Part shown: positions 35,779-45,131 of the stretch, piece after piece
Numbering within the stretch: the stretch's first letter is position 1
How the letters are laid out: the number at the start of each line of letters is the position of its first letter
DNA from: Pseudoalteromonas rubra
GTDB taxonomy: Bacteria; Pseudomonadota; Gammaproteobacteria; Enterobacterales; Alteromonadaceae
Direction: 5' to 3'
Assembly (NCBI RefSeq): GCF_000238295.3
Contig: NZ_AHCD03000026.1
Span: 124,001 to 188,000 of the forward strand
DNA length: 64,000 nt
Translations under genes and position numbers: made by a program
Notes under the pieces: model-generated
Told to the model about the DNA's origin: nothing
Seen by the model: only the letters and a program-made list of their open reading frames with translations
Database searches by the model: none

Positions 35779-36354
35779 TTATTTGATTGAAACAAAGCCA
35801 TTTTCTAATTGATACTGCTCACCTGTGTGCTCACAGATCGCAGTACCATTTCCTTCTATTGGCAGCTCTAGCTGCTCACCATATTTACTAATCCAGCCAA
35901 TTTGCTTCGCCGGCACACCAACCATTAATGCAAACGGTTTAACATCTTTATTTATCACAGCACCGGCTCCGACCAAAGAATATTCACCGATAGTAACTCC
36001 ACACACAACAGTGCTATTTGCGCCCAGTGTTGCGCCTCGCTTTACTATCGTGTCACGATACTCTGTTTTGCGTTCGATGAATGAACGAGGGTTATAAACA
36101 TTAGTGAACACCATGCTTGGCCCACAAAAAACATCATCTTCTAAATAGACATTGTCGTATACCGAAACGTTGTTTTGGACCTTTACATTGTTACCTATGA
36201 TAACTTTATTGCCCACGAAAACATTTTGGCCCAAAGAACAACCTTCACCTATGTGAGCACCACCACATACATGTACAAAATGCCATATACGTGTGTTTGC
36301 ACCAATTTGCGCACCTTCGTCTACGATAGCGCTTTCATGTACATGGTAGCTCAT
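35779..36354 (-). CDS. wbpD: N-acetyltransferase WbpD (UDP-2-acetamido-3-amino-glucuronate)
   Basis: Left-handed beta-helix acetyltransferase, 191 residues, adding acetyl to the 3-amino group made by WbpE. The sequence is a continuous run of hexapeptide repeats from IGANTRIWHFVHV to GVTIGEYSLVGAGAVIN, with the conserved PFALMVGVPAKQIGW end. Length equals that of WbpD. It lies between wbpB and wbpE with very short gaps. Confidence 0.92.
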   Translation of the reverse strand: MSYHVHESAIVDEGAQIGANTRIWHFVHVCGGAHIGEGCSLGQNVFVGNKVIIGNNVKVQNNVSVYDNVYLEDDVFCGPSMVFTNVYNPRSFIERKTEYRDTIVKRGATLGANSTVVCGVTIGEYSLVGAGAVINKDVKPFALMVGVPAKQIGWISKYGEQLELPIEGNGTAICEHTGEQYQLENGFVSIK

Positions 36355-36357
36355 AGA

Positions 36358-37314
36358 CTAAAGTACCTTATTTAAAAGTGGGTGCGCTTTATCGCCCGCT
36401 TCAACAATGTTTTGAGTTCGGATATTTTCAACAGTTTCAATGGCTATACGGTTCTCATCTATACCGAAGCCGTTGCCTGCAAGAATGTTTTGATAACTTT
36501 GCGTGTGTAGATCGGTAAATCCACCTGAGAATTCTAACTCTTCAGTGTTGTCACCATCATTAATGGTGATACTTCGGTAAGTTAGCTTCTCACCTTGGAT
36601 AGCGTTCTCTGGTAAGTTGTTGGCATCGATTGATAAAAACCACTTTACACGCGCTCGTTCATACTCCAGATAGCCACTTGATGTTTTCTCATCTCTAAAG
36701 TGCACTTCATTGCTTTTCAACTCACCGAAGATGAAGTGCAGCATGTCATAAAAGTGAACACCGATATTCGTTGCTACACCGCCGGACTTATGATCAAATC
36801 CTTTCCAGGATTTCATATACCACTTACCACGCGAGGTCATGTAAGTTAGGTCTACATCGAATACTTTATCTGCTGGAGCCGCAGCCACCTTTTCTTTTAA
36901 GGCAATAATAGATGGGTGCAAACGTAATTGAAGAATAGAATTTACTTTAGCGCTATATTTTTGCTCGTACCCTTTTAAAACATCCATATCTTGTGAATGT
37001 AGAACTAATGGCTTTTCACAAATAACATCAATACCATTTTTTAAAGCGTACTTCATATGCGGTGCATGAAGGTAGTTAGGGCTACAAATTGCGATGTAAT
37101 CAAGCTTATTACCTTGTAAAGCCTGATCTTCAACATACGCTGTGAAGTCTTCAAATTCAGTGAAAAACTCAGCGTCTGGAAAATGACTATCCATAATACC
37201 TACTGAGTCATTAATATCCATCGCAACAACTAAGTTATTTCCGGTATCTTTTATGGCGCGAAGGTGACGTGGTGCGATGTAACCCGCCGCACCAATTAAT
37301 GCAAAATTTTTCAT
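36358..37314 (-). CDS. wbpB: UDP-GlcNAcA 3-dehydrogenase WbpB (Gfo/Idh/MocA family)
   Basis: Oxidises C3 of the UDP-sugar uronic acid; known homologues recycle NAD+ with 2-oxoglutarate together with WbpE. The 318-residue protein has the GAAGYIAPRH nucleotide-binding start, CSPNYLH, the EKPLV motif and the GGVATNIGVHFYDML active-site helix. It follows the TviB/WbpO-type dehydrogenase, which supplies its uronic-acid substrate, after 15 bases. Confidence 0.92.
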   Translation of the reverse strand: MKNFALIGAAGYIAPRHLRAIKDTGNNLVVAMDINDSVGIMDSHFPDAEFFTEFEDFTAYVEDQALQGNKLDYIAICSPNYLHAPHMKYALKNGIDVICEKPLVLHSQDMDVLKGYEQKYSAKVNSILQLRLHPSIIALKEKVAAAPADKVFDVDLTYMTSRGKWYMKSWKGFDHKSGGVATNIGVHFYDMLHFIFGELKSNEVHFRDEKTSSGYLEYERARVKWFLSIDANNLPENAIQGEKLTYRSITINDGDNTEELEFSGGFTDLHTQSYQNILAGNGFGIDENRIAIETVENIRTQNIVEAGDKAHPLLNKVL

Positions 37315-37329
37315 GCTACAACAAGTTCC

Positions 37330-38607
37330 TTAAAGTCTTATATCTGCTTCAGATGGTTTTAATACATGTTTAACATCGTACAGTACGTGATTTTTCTTAC
37401 CAAATGACCGCAGCTTCTTTTCACCCATTTTCTTCAACTCTGAGTGGTCGACTGCAAGCACAATACCATCGTATTTACCCTCATCTAACTCATTGATAAG
37501 GTCAATATCGTATTCGTGCTTCACTTCCTCTGGATTTGCCCAATCGTCGTATACGTCTACCGACATATTGAAGTCTCTTAATTCTTTAACAATATCGATA
37601 ATCTTTGTATTGCGAACATCAGGACAATCACCTTTAAAGGTAAACCCTAATATCAGTACCTTTGCTTCATCAATATGAATTTTCTTACTGGATAACTTCT
37701 TAACTAATTGAGTAGCAACATATTCCCCCATACCATCATTAATACGACGCCCGGCTAGAATGACTTCAGGGCGATAGCCAACTTCTTGGGCCTTGTATGT
37801 CAGATAATAAGGGTCGACACTAATACAGTGTCCCCCAACTAAACCAGGTTTAAACTTTAAGAAATTCCATTTAGTCCCTGCTGCATTTAGGACCTCTTCA
37901 GTATCAATACCCAGGCGATTAAAGATTTTTGCAAACTCATTAATAATCGCAATATTCAGATCACGCTGCGTATTTTCGATCACCTTAGCAGCTTCAGCCA
38001 CTTTGATAGAACTTGCTTTATGTGTTCCAGCCTCGACTATCGTTCCATATAATGCATCGACAAAATCCGCAACTTCAGGAGTCGAACCCGACGTAATTTT
38101 CACAATTTTCGTTAGCGTGTTAACTTTATCACCTGGATTAATACGTTCGGGTGAATAGCCTGCAAAGAAACCTTTGTTGAACTCTAAGCCTGACACCTTC
38201 TCTATAATTGGCAAACACACTTCTTCTGTTGCGCCTGGATAAACCGTCGACTCATAAATGACAATATCATCTTGTTTGACAAACTCACCGAGCATTTCTG
38301 ACGCTTTTTGCAACGGTGTTAAATCAGGTGCGTTATTATCATCAATTGGAGTCGGGACAGTTACTATGTAAACCGTGCTGTCTGCCAGTTCGTTTTTATT
38401 GCTAGAAAAACGCAATGATGCTGCAGCTTGCAACGCATCATCTGACACTTCCAACGTTGAATCGTGGCCAGATTGCAACTCTTCAACACGAGCAGAGTTA
38501 ATGTCAAAACCTAACACATTAAACTTCTTCGATAACTCAACTGCCAATGGTAAACCGACATAACCTAAGCCGATGATGGCAATTTTAGTATCCCTTGTTA
38601 GATTCAT
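37330..38607 (-). CDS. tviB: UDP-N-acetylhexosamine 6-dehydrogenase, TviB/WbpO type
   Basis: NAD-dependent four-electron oxidation of C6 to a carboxylate. 425 residues with IGLGYVGLPLAVEL near the N-terminus, TVPTPID, the catalytic Cys in GGHCISVDPYY, and LGFTFKGDCPDVRNTK. The whole sequence is of the TviB/VipA/WbpO group, known to act on UDP-GlcNAc or UDP-GalNAc, not the WbpA group. Its product would be the substrate of WbpB. The start codon overlaps the wecC stop by 4 bases. That it replaces WbpA in a WbpB-E-D pathway is inferred from order. Confidence 0.9.
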   Translation of the reverse strand: MNLTRDTKIAIIGLGYVGLPLAVELSKKFNVLGFDINSARVEELQSGHDSTLEVSDDALQAAASLRFSSNKNELADSTVYIVTVPTPIDDNNAPDLTPLQKASEMLGEFVKQDDIVIYESTVYPGATEEVCLPIIEKVSGLEFNKGFFAGYSPERINPGDKVNTLTKIVKITSGSTPEVADFVDALYGTIVEAGTHKASSIKVAEAAKVIENTQRDLNIAIINEFAKIFNRLGIDTEEVLNAAGTKWNFLKFKPGLVGGHCISVDPYYLTYKAQEVGYRPEVILAGRRINDGMGEYVATQLVKKLSSKKIHIDEAKVLILGFTFKGDCPDVRNTKIIDIVKELRDFNMSVDVYDDWANPEEVKHEYDIDLINELDEGKYDGIVLAVDHSELKKMGEKKLRSFGKKNHVLYDVKHVLKPSEADIRL

Positions 38608-39869
38608 GACCAGATCCCCTTAGTATCAACGATCAAGCCCTTAGGGGCTGAAATTTGTTTAAACTGTTTATGATCAACTAGCATTACATGAATATCCGCC
38701 TCTTGAATTGCAGACTCAAGATTAGCCAATTTAGCAGTGCCAAGTTCTTTCTGATCACAGTCAATGTTGGGCTCAACAGCTATGGTTGGTCCTTGATGCA
38801 TTTTTGAGATGCTGTTCATAATCAGCATCGCGGGGCTTTCTCGCAAATCATCAATATCGGGTTTAAACGCCAAACCATAACAAGCGACTGTGACATCTGA
38901 AACTGTTTTACTTGGATTATTCTGTAAGAAGTCAGAAATTGCTAATTTCACTTTATTTATAACCCAGTCAGGTTTTGAATCATTGACTTGTCTTGCAGTA
39001 TGGATGATCCGCGCTTCGTCAGGTGTTTTGCTTACGATGAACCAAGGATCTACGGCTATACAATGCCCCCCTACACCAGGACCAGGCTGAAGAATATTAA
39101 TACGCGGATGGCGATTTGCTAACGAAATAAGTTCCCAAACATCAATGTCTAATGTGTCGCAAATTACCGAAAGTTCATTAGCGAATGCAATTTGAACATC
39201 CCTGCAAGAGTTTTCAGTTAATTTGGCCATTTCCGCTGTACGTGCATTCGTAGTTACACACTCCCCCTCTACAAACGTTTTGTAAAGTTCGATAGCCATA
39301 TGAGAGCACTTAGCTGTCATCCCACCTATTACACGGTCATTTTCAACCAATTCACGTACAACATGACCAGGTAACACTCGCTCAGGACAATGCGCAATAC
39401 GAATATCTGATTCTTCCCCGTTCTGTTGTGGAAATGTTAAATCAGTTCTTGATTCTGCAAGCCATTCAGCCATTTGCTCAGTCGCACCGACAGGCGAAGT
39501 CGACTCAAGTATAACCAAATCACCTTTTTTCAAAACGGGGGCAATAGCTAAGGCAGCAGACTGGATATAAGATAAGTCAGGCTCAGGTATTTCAGAGTTA
39601 TTGTTTTTAAAAGGAGTAGGTACAGCAATAAGAAAAGCGTCAGCAGCTTCAGGAACCGTTGTCGCTTTCAGATAGTTTTCTGTGACGGCTGCATGAACAA
39701 TCATATCGAGCTCAGGTTCAACTATGTGAATTTCACCTCGGTTAATTGTATCAACAGCATGTTGGTTAACGTCAACACCGACTACTTTTTTCTTTCGAGA
39801 GGCAAACATTGCCGCTGTAGGCAAGCCAATATAACCAAGGCCGATAACCGAAATTGTATTGAAAGACAT
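38604..39869 (-). CDS. wecC: UDP-N-acetyl-D-mannosamine dehydrogenase WecC
   Basis: Makes UDP-ManNAcA from UDP-ManNAc. The 421-residue protein has IGLGYIGLPTAAMFA, VPTPFKNN, the catalytic Cys in GPGVGGHCIAVDPWF, and YGLAFKPDIDDLRESPA, all diagnostic for WecC and distinct from the TviB-type protein encoded immediately downstream. wecB lies 61 bases upstream on the same strand. The presence of two different 6-dehydrogenases implies at least two uronic acids in the locus 1 polymer. Confidence 0.94.
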   Translation of the reverse strand: MSFNTISVIGLGYIGLPTAAMFASRKKKVVGVDVNQHAVDTINRGEIHIVEPELDMIVHAAVTENYLKATTVPEAADAFLIAVPTPFKNNNSEIPEPDLSYIQSAALAIAPVLKKGDLVILESTSPVGATEQMAEWLAESRTDLTFPQQNGEESDIRIAHCPERVLPGHVVRELVENDRVIGGMTAKCSHMAIELYKTFVEGECVTTNARTAEMAKLTENSCRDVQIAFANELSVICDTLDIDVWELISLANRHPRINILQPGPGVGGHCIAVDPWFIVSKTPDEARIIHTARQVNDSKPDWVINKVKLAISDFLQNNPSKTVSDVTVACYGLAFKPDIDDLRESPAMLIMNSISKMHQGPTIAVEPNIDCDQKELGTAKLANLESAIQEADIHVMLVDHKQFKQISAPKGLIVDTKGIWS

Positions 39870-39930
39870 GGTATCCCTTTTTCTAAAGTCTGTATGCTAT
39901 AAGCGAAATTTGAATTTAAAGTTGTATTAA

Positions 39931-41046
39931 TTAGCTAGCTAAGATATCACAAATACGTTGACATGCATTGCCATCACCATAAGGGTTATGCGCTCTGCTC
40001 ATTTCAGTGAAACTAGCTTCATCTGTTAGCAACTTAGTTAAAGATGAGGTGATTAGCTCTATATTTGTGCCAACCAACTTAACAGTGCCAGCCTCAACCG
40101 CCTCCGGGCGTTCTGTAGTATCTCTCATTACCAACACCGGCTTACCTAAACTCGGAGCCTCTTCTTGTATACCACCAGAGTCAGTTAGGATTATGTGAGC
40201 ACGGTTCATTAAATAAACAAATGGTAGATATTGTTGAGGTTCAATTAGATGAATATTATTAATATCTTTTAAGATGCGGTTTACGGGCTCTCGTACATTG
40301 GGGTTCAGATGCACAGGGTAAAGGATCTGTGTTTCTGGGTGGGCCTTCGCTGTTTGAGCTAAGGCTTCACAGATACGCTCAAAACCACCACCAAAACTCT
40401 CACGGCGATGACCAGTTACTAAGATAAGCTTTTTTGATCGATCTAAAAATGGGAACTGAGCATCAAGCGTTGATGATAAACCGCTGTCTTGCTCAATTTG
40501 TGTCTTAACCATTAATAAAGCATCAATCACAGTATTACCCGTCACAAAAACATTTTCCTCATTGTAGTTTTCTGCCAATAAGTTATTTTTGGATGTTTCT
40601 GTTGGAGCAAAGTGAAACTTAGTTAATGCACCTGTCAGCTTTCTGTTTGCTTCTTCTGGCCAGGGCGAATAGATGTCACCTGTTCGTAATCCAGCTTCAA
40701 CATGACCAACTGCAATTTGCTCATAGTATGCCGCAAGGCTTGCAGCAAAAGTAGTTGCCGTGTCACCATGGACTAGTACAACATCGGGTTTAAACTCTTT
40801 TAATACTGGTGTTAGCTCTAATAAAATACGACTGGTTATTTCTGGCAAAGTTTGCCCAGCTTTCATCAAGTTTAAGTCGTAGTCAGGCGTGATTTTGAAA
40901 AGCTCTAAAACCTGGTCTAGCATCTCACGGTGCTGTGCGGTGACACACACTTTAGCTTCAAAACGCTTGTCCATCTCTAGAGCATGTACAAGAGGTGCCA
41001 TTTTGATTGCTTCTGGCCTAGTGCCGAAAACTGTAAGAACTTTCAC
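39931..41046 (-). CDS. wecB: UDP-N-acetylglucosamine 2-epimerase WecB (copy 1)
   Basis: Non-hydrolysing interconversion of UDP-GlcNAc and UDP-ManNAc. 371 residues with VFGTRPEAIKMAPLV, VHGDTATTF, HVEAGLRTGD, TGHRRESFG and TDSGGIQEEAP, all WecB signatures. The GTG start at 41046 has AAGGA 6 bases upstream. A closely related second copy lies at 56349-57485. In this locus it feeds WecC; it could also serve as the 2-epimerase corresponding to WbpI for the diacetamido sugar (inference). Confidence 0.95.
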   Translation of the reverse strand: MKVLTVFGTRPEAIKMAPLVHALEMDKRFEAKVCVTAQHREMLDQVLELFKITPDYDLNLMKAGQTLPEITSRILLELTPVLKEFKPDVVLVHGDTATTFAASLAAYYEQIAVGHVEAGLRTGDIYSPWPEEANRKLTGALTKFHFAPTETSKNNLLAENYNEENVFVTGNTVIDALLMVKTQIEQDSGLSSTLDAQFPFLDRSKKLILVTGHRRESFGGGFERICEALAQTAKAHPETQILYPVHLNPNVREPVNRILKDINNIHLIEPQQYLPFVYLMNRAHIILTDSGGIQEEAPSLGKPVLVMRDTTERPEAVEAGTVKLVGTNIELITSSLTKLLTDEASFTEMSRAHNPYGDGNACQRICDILAS

Positions 41047-41311
41047 AGGTGTTCCTTTATTTTATTGGTGCATATTTGTGAAGAAACGTTGTGGCTTCTT
41101 CTGTTACTTTCTATTTGAAATAATATGAGTTTCAAGACTTTAAATAGTCAGACTATTAAATCTTAGCTATTGCGTTCACTCTGTTGCTTCGACAAAATAA
41201 GAGCTATCACTCATCTCACAAACTCATAATTTCTTACCTAAGCCTGCCCGGCTTAAGCTGATGTTGCCATGTTATTTTAAATCCTGAGACAAGCTCAGGA
41301 TCGCAAGGTTG
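41047..41311 (-). promoter_or_regulatory. Intergenic region with three inverted repeats between wzc and wecB
   Basis: In transcription order after wzc: a perfect 8-bp stem with 5-base loop (41281-41301) followed by a short T/A tract; a 6-bp stem (41239-41255); and a 7-bp inverted repeat (41143-41157). There is no gene. The position matches the stem-loop between wzc and the biosynthesis genes in E. coli group 1 capsule clusters, which lets only part of the transcription pass into the biosynthesis genes. An attenuator here is inferred by analogy. Confidence 0.5.
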
Positions 41312-43549
41312 CTATTTGTCTGATTTATATTCGTAGTTGTAGTAACCATAATAGCCATAGGCATTACTGGCTTTTTTCACTACACCGTTAAATACAACGC
41401 CTTTCACGTCTATGCCATTTTGTTCGAAACGATTGCGCGTAATTTCTAGCTCCTTTACGTGGTTTTGCCCAAAGCGAGTGACGAGTAAAGTACTTCCCGC
41501 ATGAGCGCTAACAATAGCAGGATCTGTTACTGCTAGAATTGGTGGAGTATCAATAATGACAAGATCGTACTTTGCGCTCACTTCTTCAATCAATTTGGTA
41601 AAATTAGCGTGCATTAGCAATTCAGATGGATTCGGCGGTATTTGACCTCGGGTCATTACTTCTAAGCCTTGAACTTGGCTTTGCTTTATTGCTTCCTCCA
41701 GGCTGATCCTACCCGATAAGTAATCACTTAAACCATTGTCCCATTGCATCCCAAATTGGGTCTGCAGATAGCCTTTACGCATGTCTGCATCAATGATAAG
41801 CACTTTCTTATTACTTTGTGCCAAAACCGTTGCTAAGTTAACCGAAATAAATGATTTACCTACGCCAGGACTGGGGCCCGAAATAGCTATTACGTTATTT
41901 TTAGCTTCCATCATTGCAAAATGCAGGCTTGTGCGAAGGCTTCTTAACGCTTCTATAGAAAGGTCTGCTGGGTTGTCCATAGCAAGAATTGATTTCGCTT
42001 TAGCCGTTTTACCTTTACGTGCTTTAGCAAAGCCAGTTAGTTTAACTTGATATTCAGAATAAGGTACACTCGCATAGACTGGCAGGCCCAATGCTTCGAT
42101 TTCACTAGGATCTTCAATACCTTTGTGCATAGCCTTTTGGACCAATACAATGCCCACTGCCAACATGCCACCGAGCATAATCGCCATGACAACAATCAGT
42201 GCTTTTTTGGGTTTAACTGGTTTTGAGGTGTTAACTTCAGCCAAGTCTATAACACGTACATTACCAACTGTACCTGCGCGTACAATATCTAGTTCTTGAG
42301 TTTTGGCCAGTAACAAAGTGTAGATTTCATTATTGACTTCGACATCTCTGGTTAAACGTAGCAACTCTTGTTGTGTCTCTGGTAACACTTTAACTTCTGC
42401 TGCTAAGCGTCGCTTTTGATTTTCTACCGCTTCAATCTGCTCAACCGCAGCTTGATAGCTTGGATGGCTTTGCTTAAATTTGCGCCCAAGCTCAAGCTTT
42501 TTCAGCTCAAGCTCTTGCAGTTGAGTCTCCAGCTTAACCAGTTGCTTTAACACACCTTCGGTTTCCAACGTAATGTCCACAGACTGCTGCTTTACCTGGT
42601 AGTCGTTAAAACGTTGTTCAGCTGCCTCTAGCTGCTTCTTAACTTGTGGTAACTGATATTCCAAGAAGTCTAAAGACTTTTGTGCTTCCGCACTGCTACG
42701 CTCTACATTTCGACGCACATATATGTTCGCCACTTTGTTGAGCACTGCTTCGGCATATTCTGGATTGGGATCTTGTAAACTTAAGTTAATTATACCCGAA
42801 TCTTTGCCTTTTTCGCTTGCACCAATGGCCGCTTGCAAGTCTATAATCGTGTTTAAACGATCACGTTTGACCAAGGTAAATTCGGTATCAGGACGGGCAG
42901 TTAAGGTTTTAAGTGTCAGAGTGAATGTACCATTTGATACCTCTTCTCCCACTGCCCCCTCGAGAATAACCTCATCATTTCCACCTAATAATTTGAATCG
43001 ATTATTTGCAAGCGTTACCAAAGTAAACTCTTGATCAATTGCGGTATTTGGAACTGAGAATTTAAAGATATCAATTTTTTCGCCACCCCACGCATAGCTA
43101 GATGCTGCGAAACTCGGCTCGGCCAAATCCCCCGGCTGCATAGGTGTAAATTGACGAAACGCACGGCCGCCGACTATTGGGTAAAGCTTTGGCTTTGCTA
43201 CGATATCTAACTTAAGGCTATCGACCGCCTCACCAATAATGCTCCGTGATTTAAGTAGCTCAATTTCAGTGACTGCAGCAGAAGTACTTTCAAACATTCC
43301 CCCCAGCTCGTCAAAACCAGGAACTGAGCCCCCTTTTTCTTCAACCTGTATCATTGCCGTGGCTTGATAAACAGGTGCGCTAAAGACAGCTACTGCGACA
43401 CCTATTATCATGAACAACACTGTTACACCGAATATGAATAATTTGCGGTCGAGTAAAGCACCTAGTAATGCCATTAGATCGATTTCTTGCGCTTGTTGTG
43501 TGGTTTGCTTTGGTTGCACTCCACTCAATAGGTTTGATTGAGCATTCAT
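41312..43549 (-). CDS. wzc: Wzc-type tyrosine autokinase / co-polymerase
   Basis: Inner-membrane chain-length and export regulator joined to a BY-kinase. From the ATG at 43549 it has 745 residues: TM1 about 37-58, a periplasmic Wzz domain with long coiled coil (about 280-440), TM2 about 451-473, and a kinase with Walker A GPSPGVGKS (558-566), Walker A' VLIIDADMRKG, Walker B DLVIIDTPP and a C-terminal tyrosine cluster (seven Tyr within the last 15 residues). The alternative ATG at 43561 would add four residues. Its phosphatase and export partners, Wzb and Wza, are directly upstream. Confidence 0.94.
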   Translation of the reverse strand: MNAQSNLLSGVQPKQTTQQAQEIDLMALLGALLDRKLFIFGVTVLFMIIGVAVAVFSAPVYQATAMIQVEEKGGSVPGFDELGGMFESTSAAVTEIELLKSRSIIGEAVDSLKLDIVAKPKLYPIVGGRAFRQFTPMQPGDLAEPSFAASSYAWGGEKIDIFKFSVPNTAIDQEFTLVTLANNRFKLLGGNDEVILEGAVGEEVSNGTFTLTLKTLTARPDTEFTLVKRDRLNTIIDLQAAIGASEKGKDSGIINLSLQDPNPEYAEAVLNKVANIYVRRNVERSSAEAQKSLDFLEYQLPQVKKQLEAAEQRFNDYQVKQQSVDITLETEGVLKQLVKLETQLQELELKKLELGRKFKQSHPSYQAAVEQIEAVENQKRRLAAEVKVLPETQQELLRLTRDVEVNNEIYTLLLAKTQELDIVRAGTVGNVRVIDLAEVNTSKPVKPKKALIVVMAIMLGGMLAVGIVLVQKAMHKGIEDPSEIEALGLPVYASVPYSEYQVKLTGFAKARKGKTAKAKSILAMDNPADLSIEALRSLRTSLHFAMMEAKNNVIAISGPSPGVGKSFISVNLATVLAQSNKKVLIIDADMRKGYLQTQFGMQWDNGLSDYLSGRISLEEAIKQSQVQGLEVMTRGQIPPNPSELLMHANFTKLIEEVSAKYDLVIIDTPPILAVTDPAIVSAHAGSTLLVTRFGQNHVKELEITRNRFEQNGIDVKGVVFNGVVKKASNAYGYYGYYNYEYKSDK

Positions 43550-43563
43550 TGACTCTTTCATCC

Positions 43564-43998
43564 TTATAAATACTTCTGCCAAGCGCCACACGCGCTATCG
43601 ATTAAATCATATACATGCTCGAAAGCTTCGCGGCTTTGACGGTATGGGTCAGGTATTTCTTTATCTCCTAACCATTTCCCTAGCAAGAATGTTTTTCCTC
43701 GTGCTTGCGGGTAACGAGAGCAAAGGTCTTCTAGATGACGCTGCTCCATCACCAATATCACACTGTTCTGGGCAACCAATGATGTGTTAACTTGCTGCCC
43801 TTTATGCGCAGACATATCAATGCCATTTTGCGATGCAAGCTCTTTAGCCATCTGATCTGCCGGTTTATCAACTAAAGCCGTAAGACCCGCTGAAGCTACT
43901 TTTATATCTCGGCCTTTGAGTTTATTCTTCAAGACATATTCTGCCGTGGGGCTACGGCAAATATTCCCGGCACATACCATTAAAACACTATCAAACAT
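43564..43998 (-). CDS. wzb: Low-molecular-weight protein tyrosine phosphatase Wzb
   Basis: Cytoplasmic phosphatase that dephosphorylates the tyrosine tail of Wzc. 144 residues with the CX5R signature VCAGNICRSPTAE (nucleophile C9, R15) and the general acid in EIPDPYRQ. The stop is 2 bases before a possible wzc start, and wza ends 11 bases upstream of this gene, so the three form a wza-wzb-wzc operon. Confidence 0.95.
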   Translation of the reverse strand: MFDSVLMVCAGNICRSPTAEYVLKNKLKGRDIKVASAGLTALVDKPADQMAKELASQNGIDMSAHKGQQVNTSLVAQNSVILVMEQRHLEDLCSRYPQARGKTFLLGKWLGDKEIPDPYRQSREAFEHVYDLIDSACGAWQKYL

Positions 43999-44009
43999 GA
44001 ATTTTCACA

Positions 44010-45131
44010 CTATTGATTGTCGATATCTTGTAGTGCATCCACTGTTGCAAGTGAAGGCAATAAGAGACTGATAACTTTGTTCCATCTAGCAAGAGGGGCG
44101 CTAGTAATATAAACGATATCTTGTGGCTCCAGTTCAAACTGTTCTGCCAACACTAGAGACGCTATATTTCTGGCATGCAACTGATATACATCTGCAACAA
44201 CACCATCGCTGTCTAAATCACGTTTACGCAAAACAAAGACACCATTAGCGTCTGCAGTGCGTTCATTAATCCCGCCCACCTCAGAGAGCGCCTCTGCGAG
44301 ACTTAGACCATAGCGATTAATGCTGACTTTACCTGCTTTGGTTACATCTCCCAGCACATAAACATTTCGCTTATCATTGCGGTGCACGTGGATGAGATCT
44401 CCATGTTGCAACAATCGGTTTTGAGAGATATCACCGTTACTATAAAACTCGTCAAGCTTGATCTGCTCTGTTACATTGCCACGAGTAAAGTTCACGACTT
44501 CCCAGTCAGCGTGTTCGGTCAATCCACCCGCCTGGTTTACTGCGTCAATCAAGGTAAGCGGGGTCTCAGTAATAGGTAACACGTTAGGCTTGTTTACCTC
44601 GCCGGTGACGTAAACTTTCTGACTTTTAAAGCCCACAACTTTAACATCAATTTGAGGGTCTTCGATGACTCGACTCAACCGTTCTACCAGTTCAGCACGT
44701 AACTCGGTAACAGTGCGACCTGCAGCCGGAATATTCGGCGCATAAGCAAAAGTAACGGTGCCATCAGCCTGAATTCTGAAACCATCAAATTCAGCAGTAC
44801 GTTGAACTGCAGCTGGAATTGTTAATTCTGGGTGGTCCCAGACACCGATAGTAAGTACATCTCCGACACCAAGGCGGTATTCAAAACCTGATACATCAAC
44901 CCCTTTATTAAGCTGAATAGGTTTTATATCACCTTGATTTTGATTTCTTTTGTATTCCTGAATGAGTTGAGCATCAATCAAATGGATATTGATATTCTCG
45001 AGGTCATTTTGCAAACTTGCGGTCTGCTCACTTGAGCTTATTCCTTCAAAATGGCCGCCGGGAACAATCGAACAGCCAGTCATTGCAAGAAATAGAGTAG
45101 AAGCAATGATAGTTTTACAGCTTAGCGCCAT
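44010..45131 (-). CDS. wza: Outer-membrane polysaccharide export lipoprotein Wza
   Basis: Octameric outer-membrane channel for the locus 1 polymer. The 373-residue precursor has a lipoprotein signal ending MTGCS (lipidated C20), the polysaccharide-export motif YRLGVGDVLTIGVWDHPEL, two or three SLBB domains (for example VYVTGEVNKPNVLPI and VYVLGDVTKAGKVSI), and a C-terminal amphipathic stretch expected to form the alpha-helical barrel in the outer membrane. It is the first gene after a long non-coding region, so the locus 1 promoter should lie upstream of it. Confidence 0.94.
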   Translation of the reverse strand: MALSCKTIIASTLFLAMTGCSIVPGGHFEGISSSEQTASLQNDLENINIHLIDAQLIQEYKRNQNQGDIKPIQLNKGVDVSGFEYRLGVGDVLTIGVWDHPELTIPAAVQRTAEFDGFRIQADGTVTFAYAPNIPAAGRTVTELRAELVERLSRVIEDPQIDVKVVGFKSQKVYVTGEVNKPNVLPITETPLTLIDAVNQAGGLTEHADWEVVNFTRGNVTEQIKLDEFYSNGDISQNRLLQHGDLIHVHRNDKRNVYVLGDVTKAGKVSINRYGLSLAEALSEVGGINERTADANGVFVLRKRDLDSDGVVADVYQLHARNIASLVLAEQFELEPQDIVYITSAPLARWNKVISLLLPSLATVDALQDIDNQ

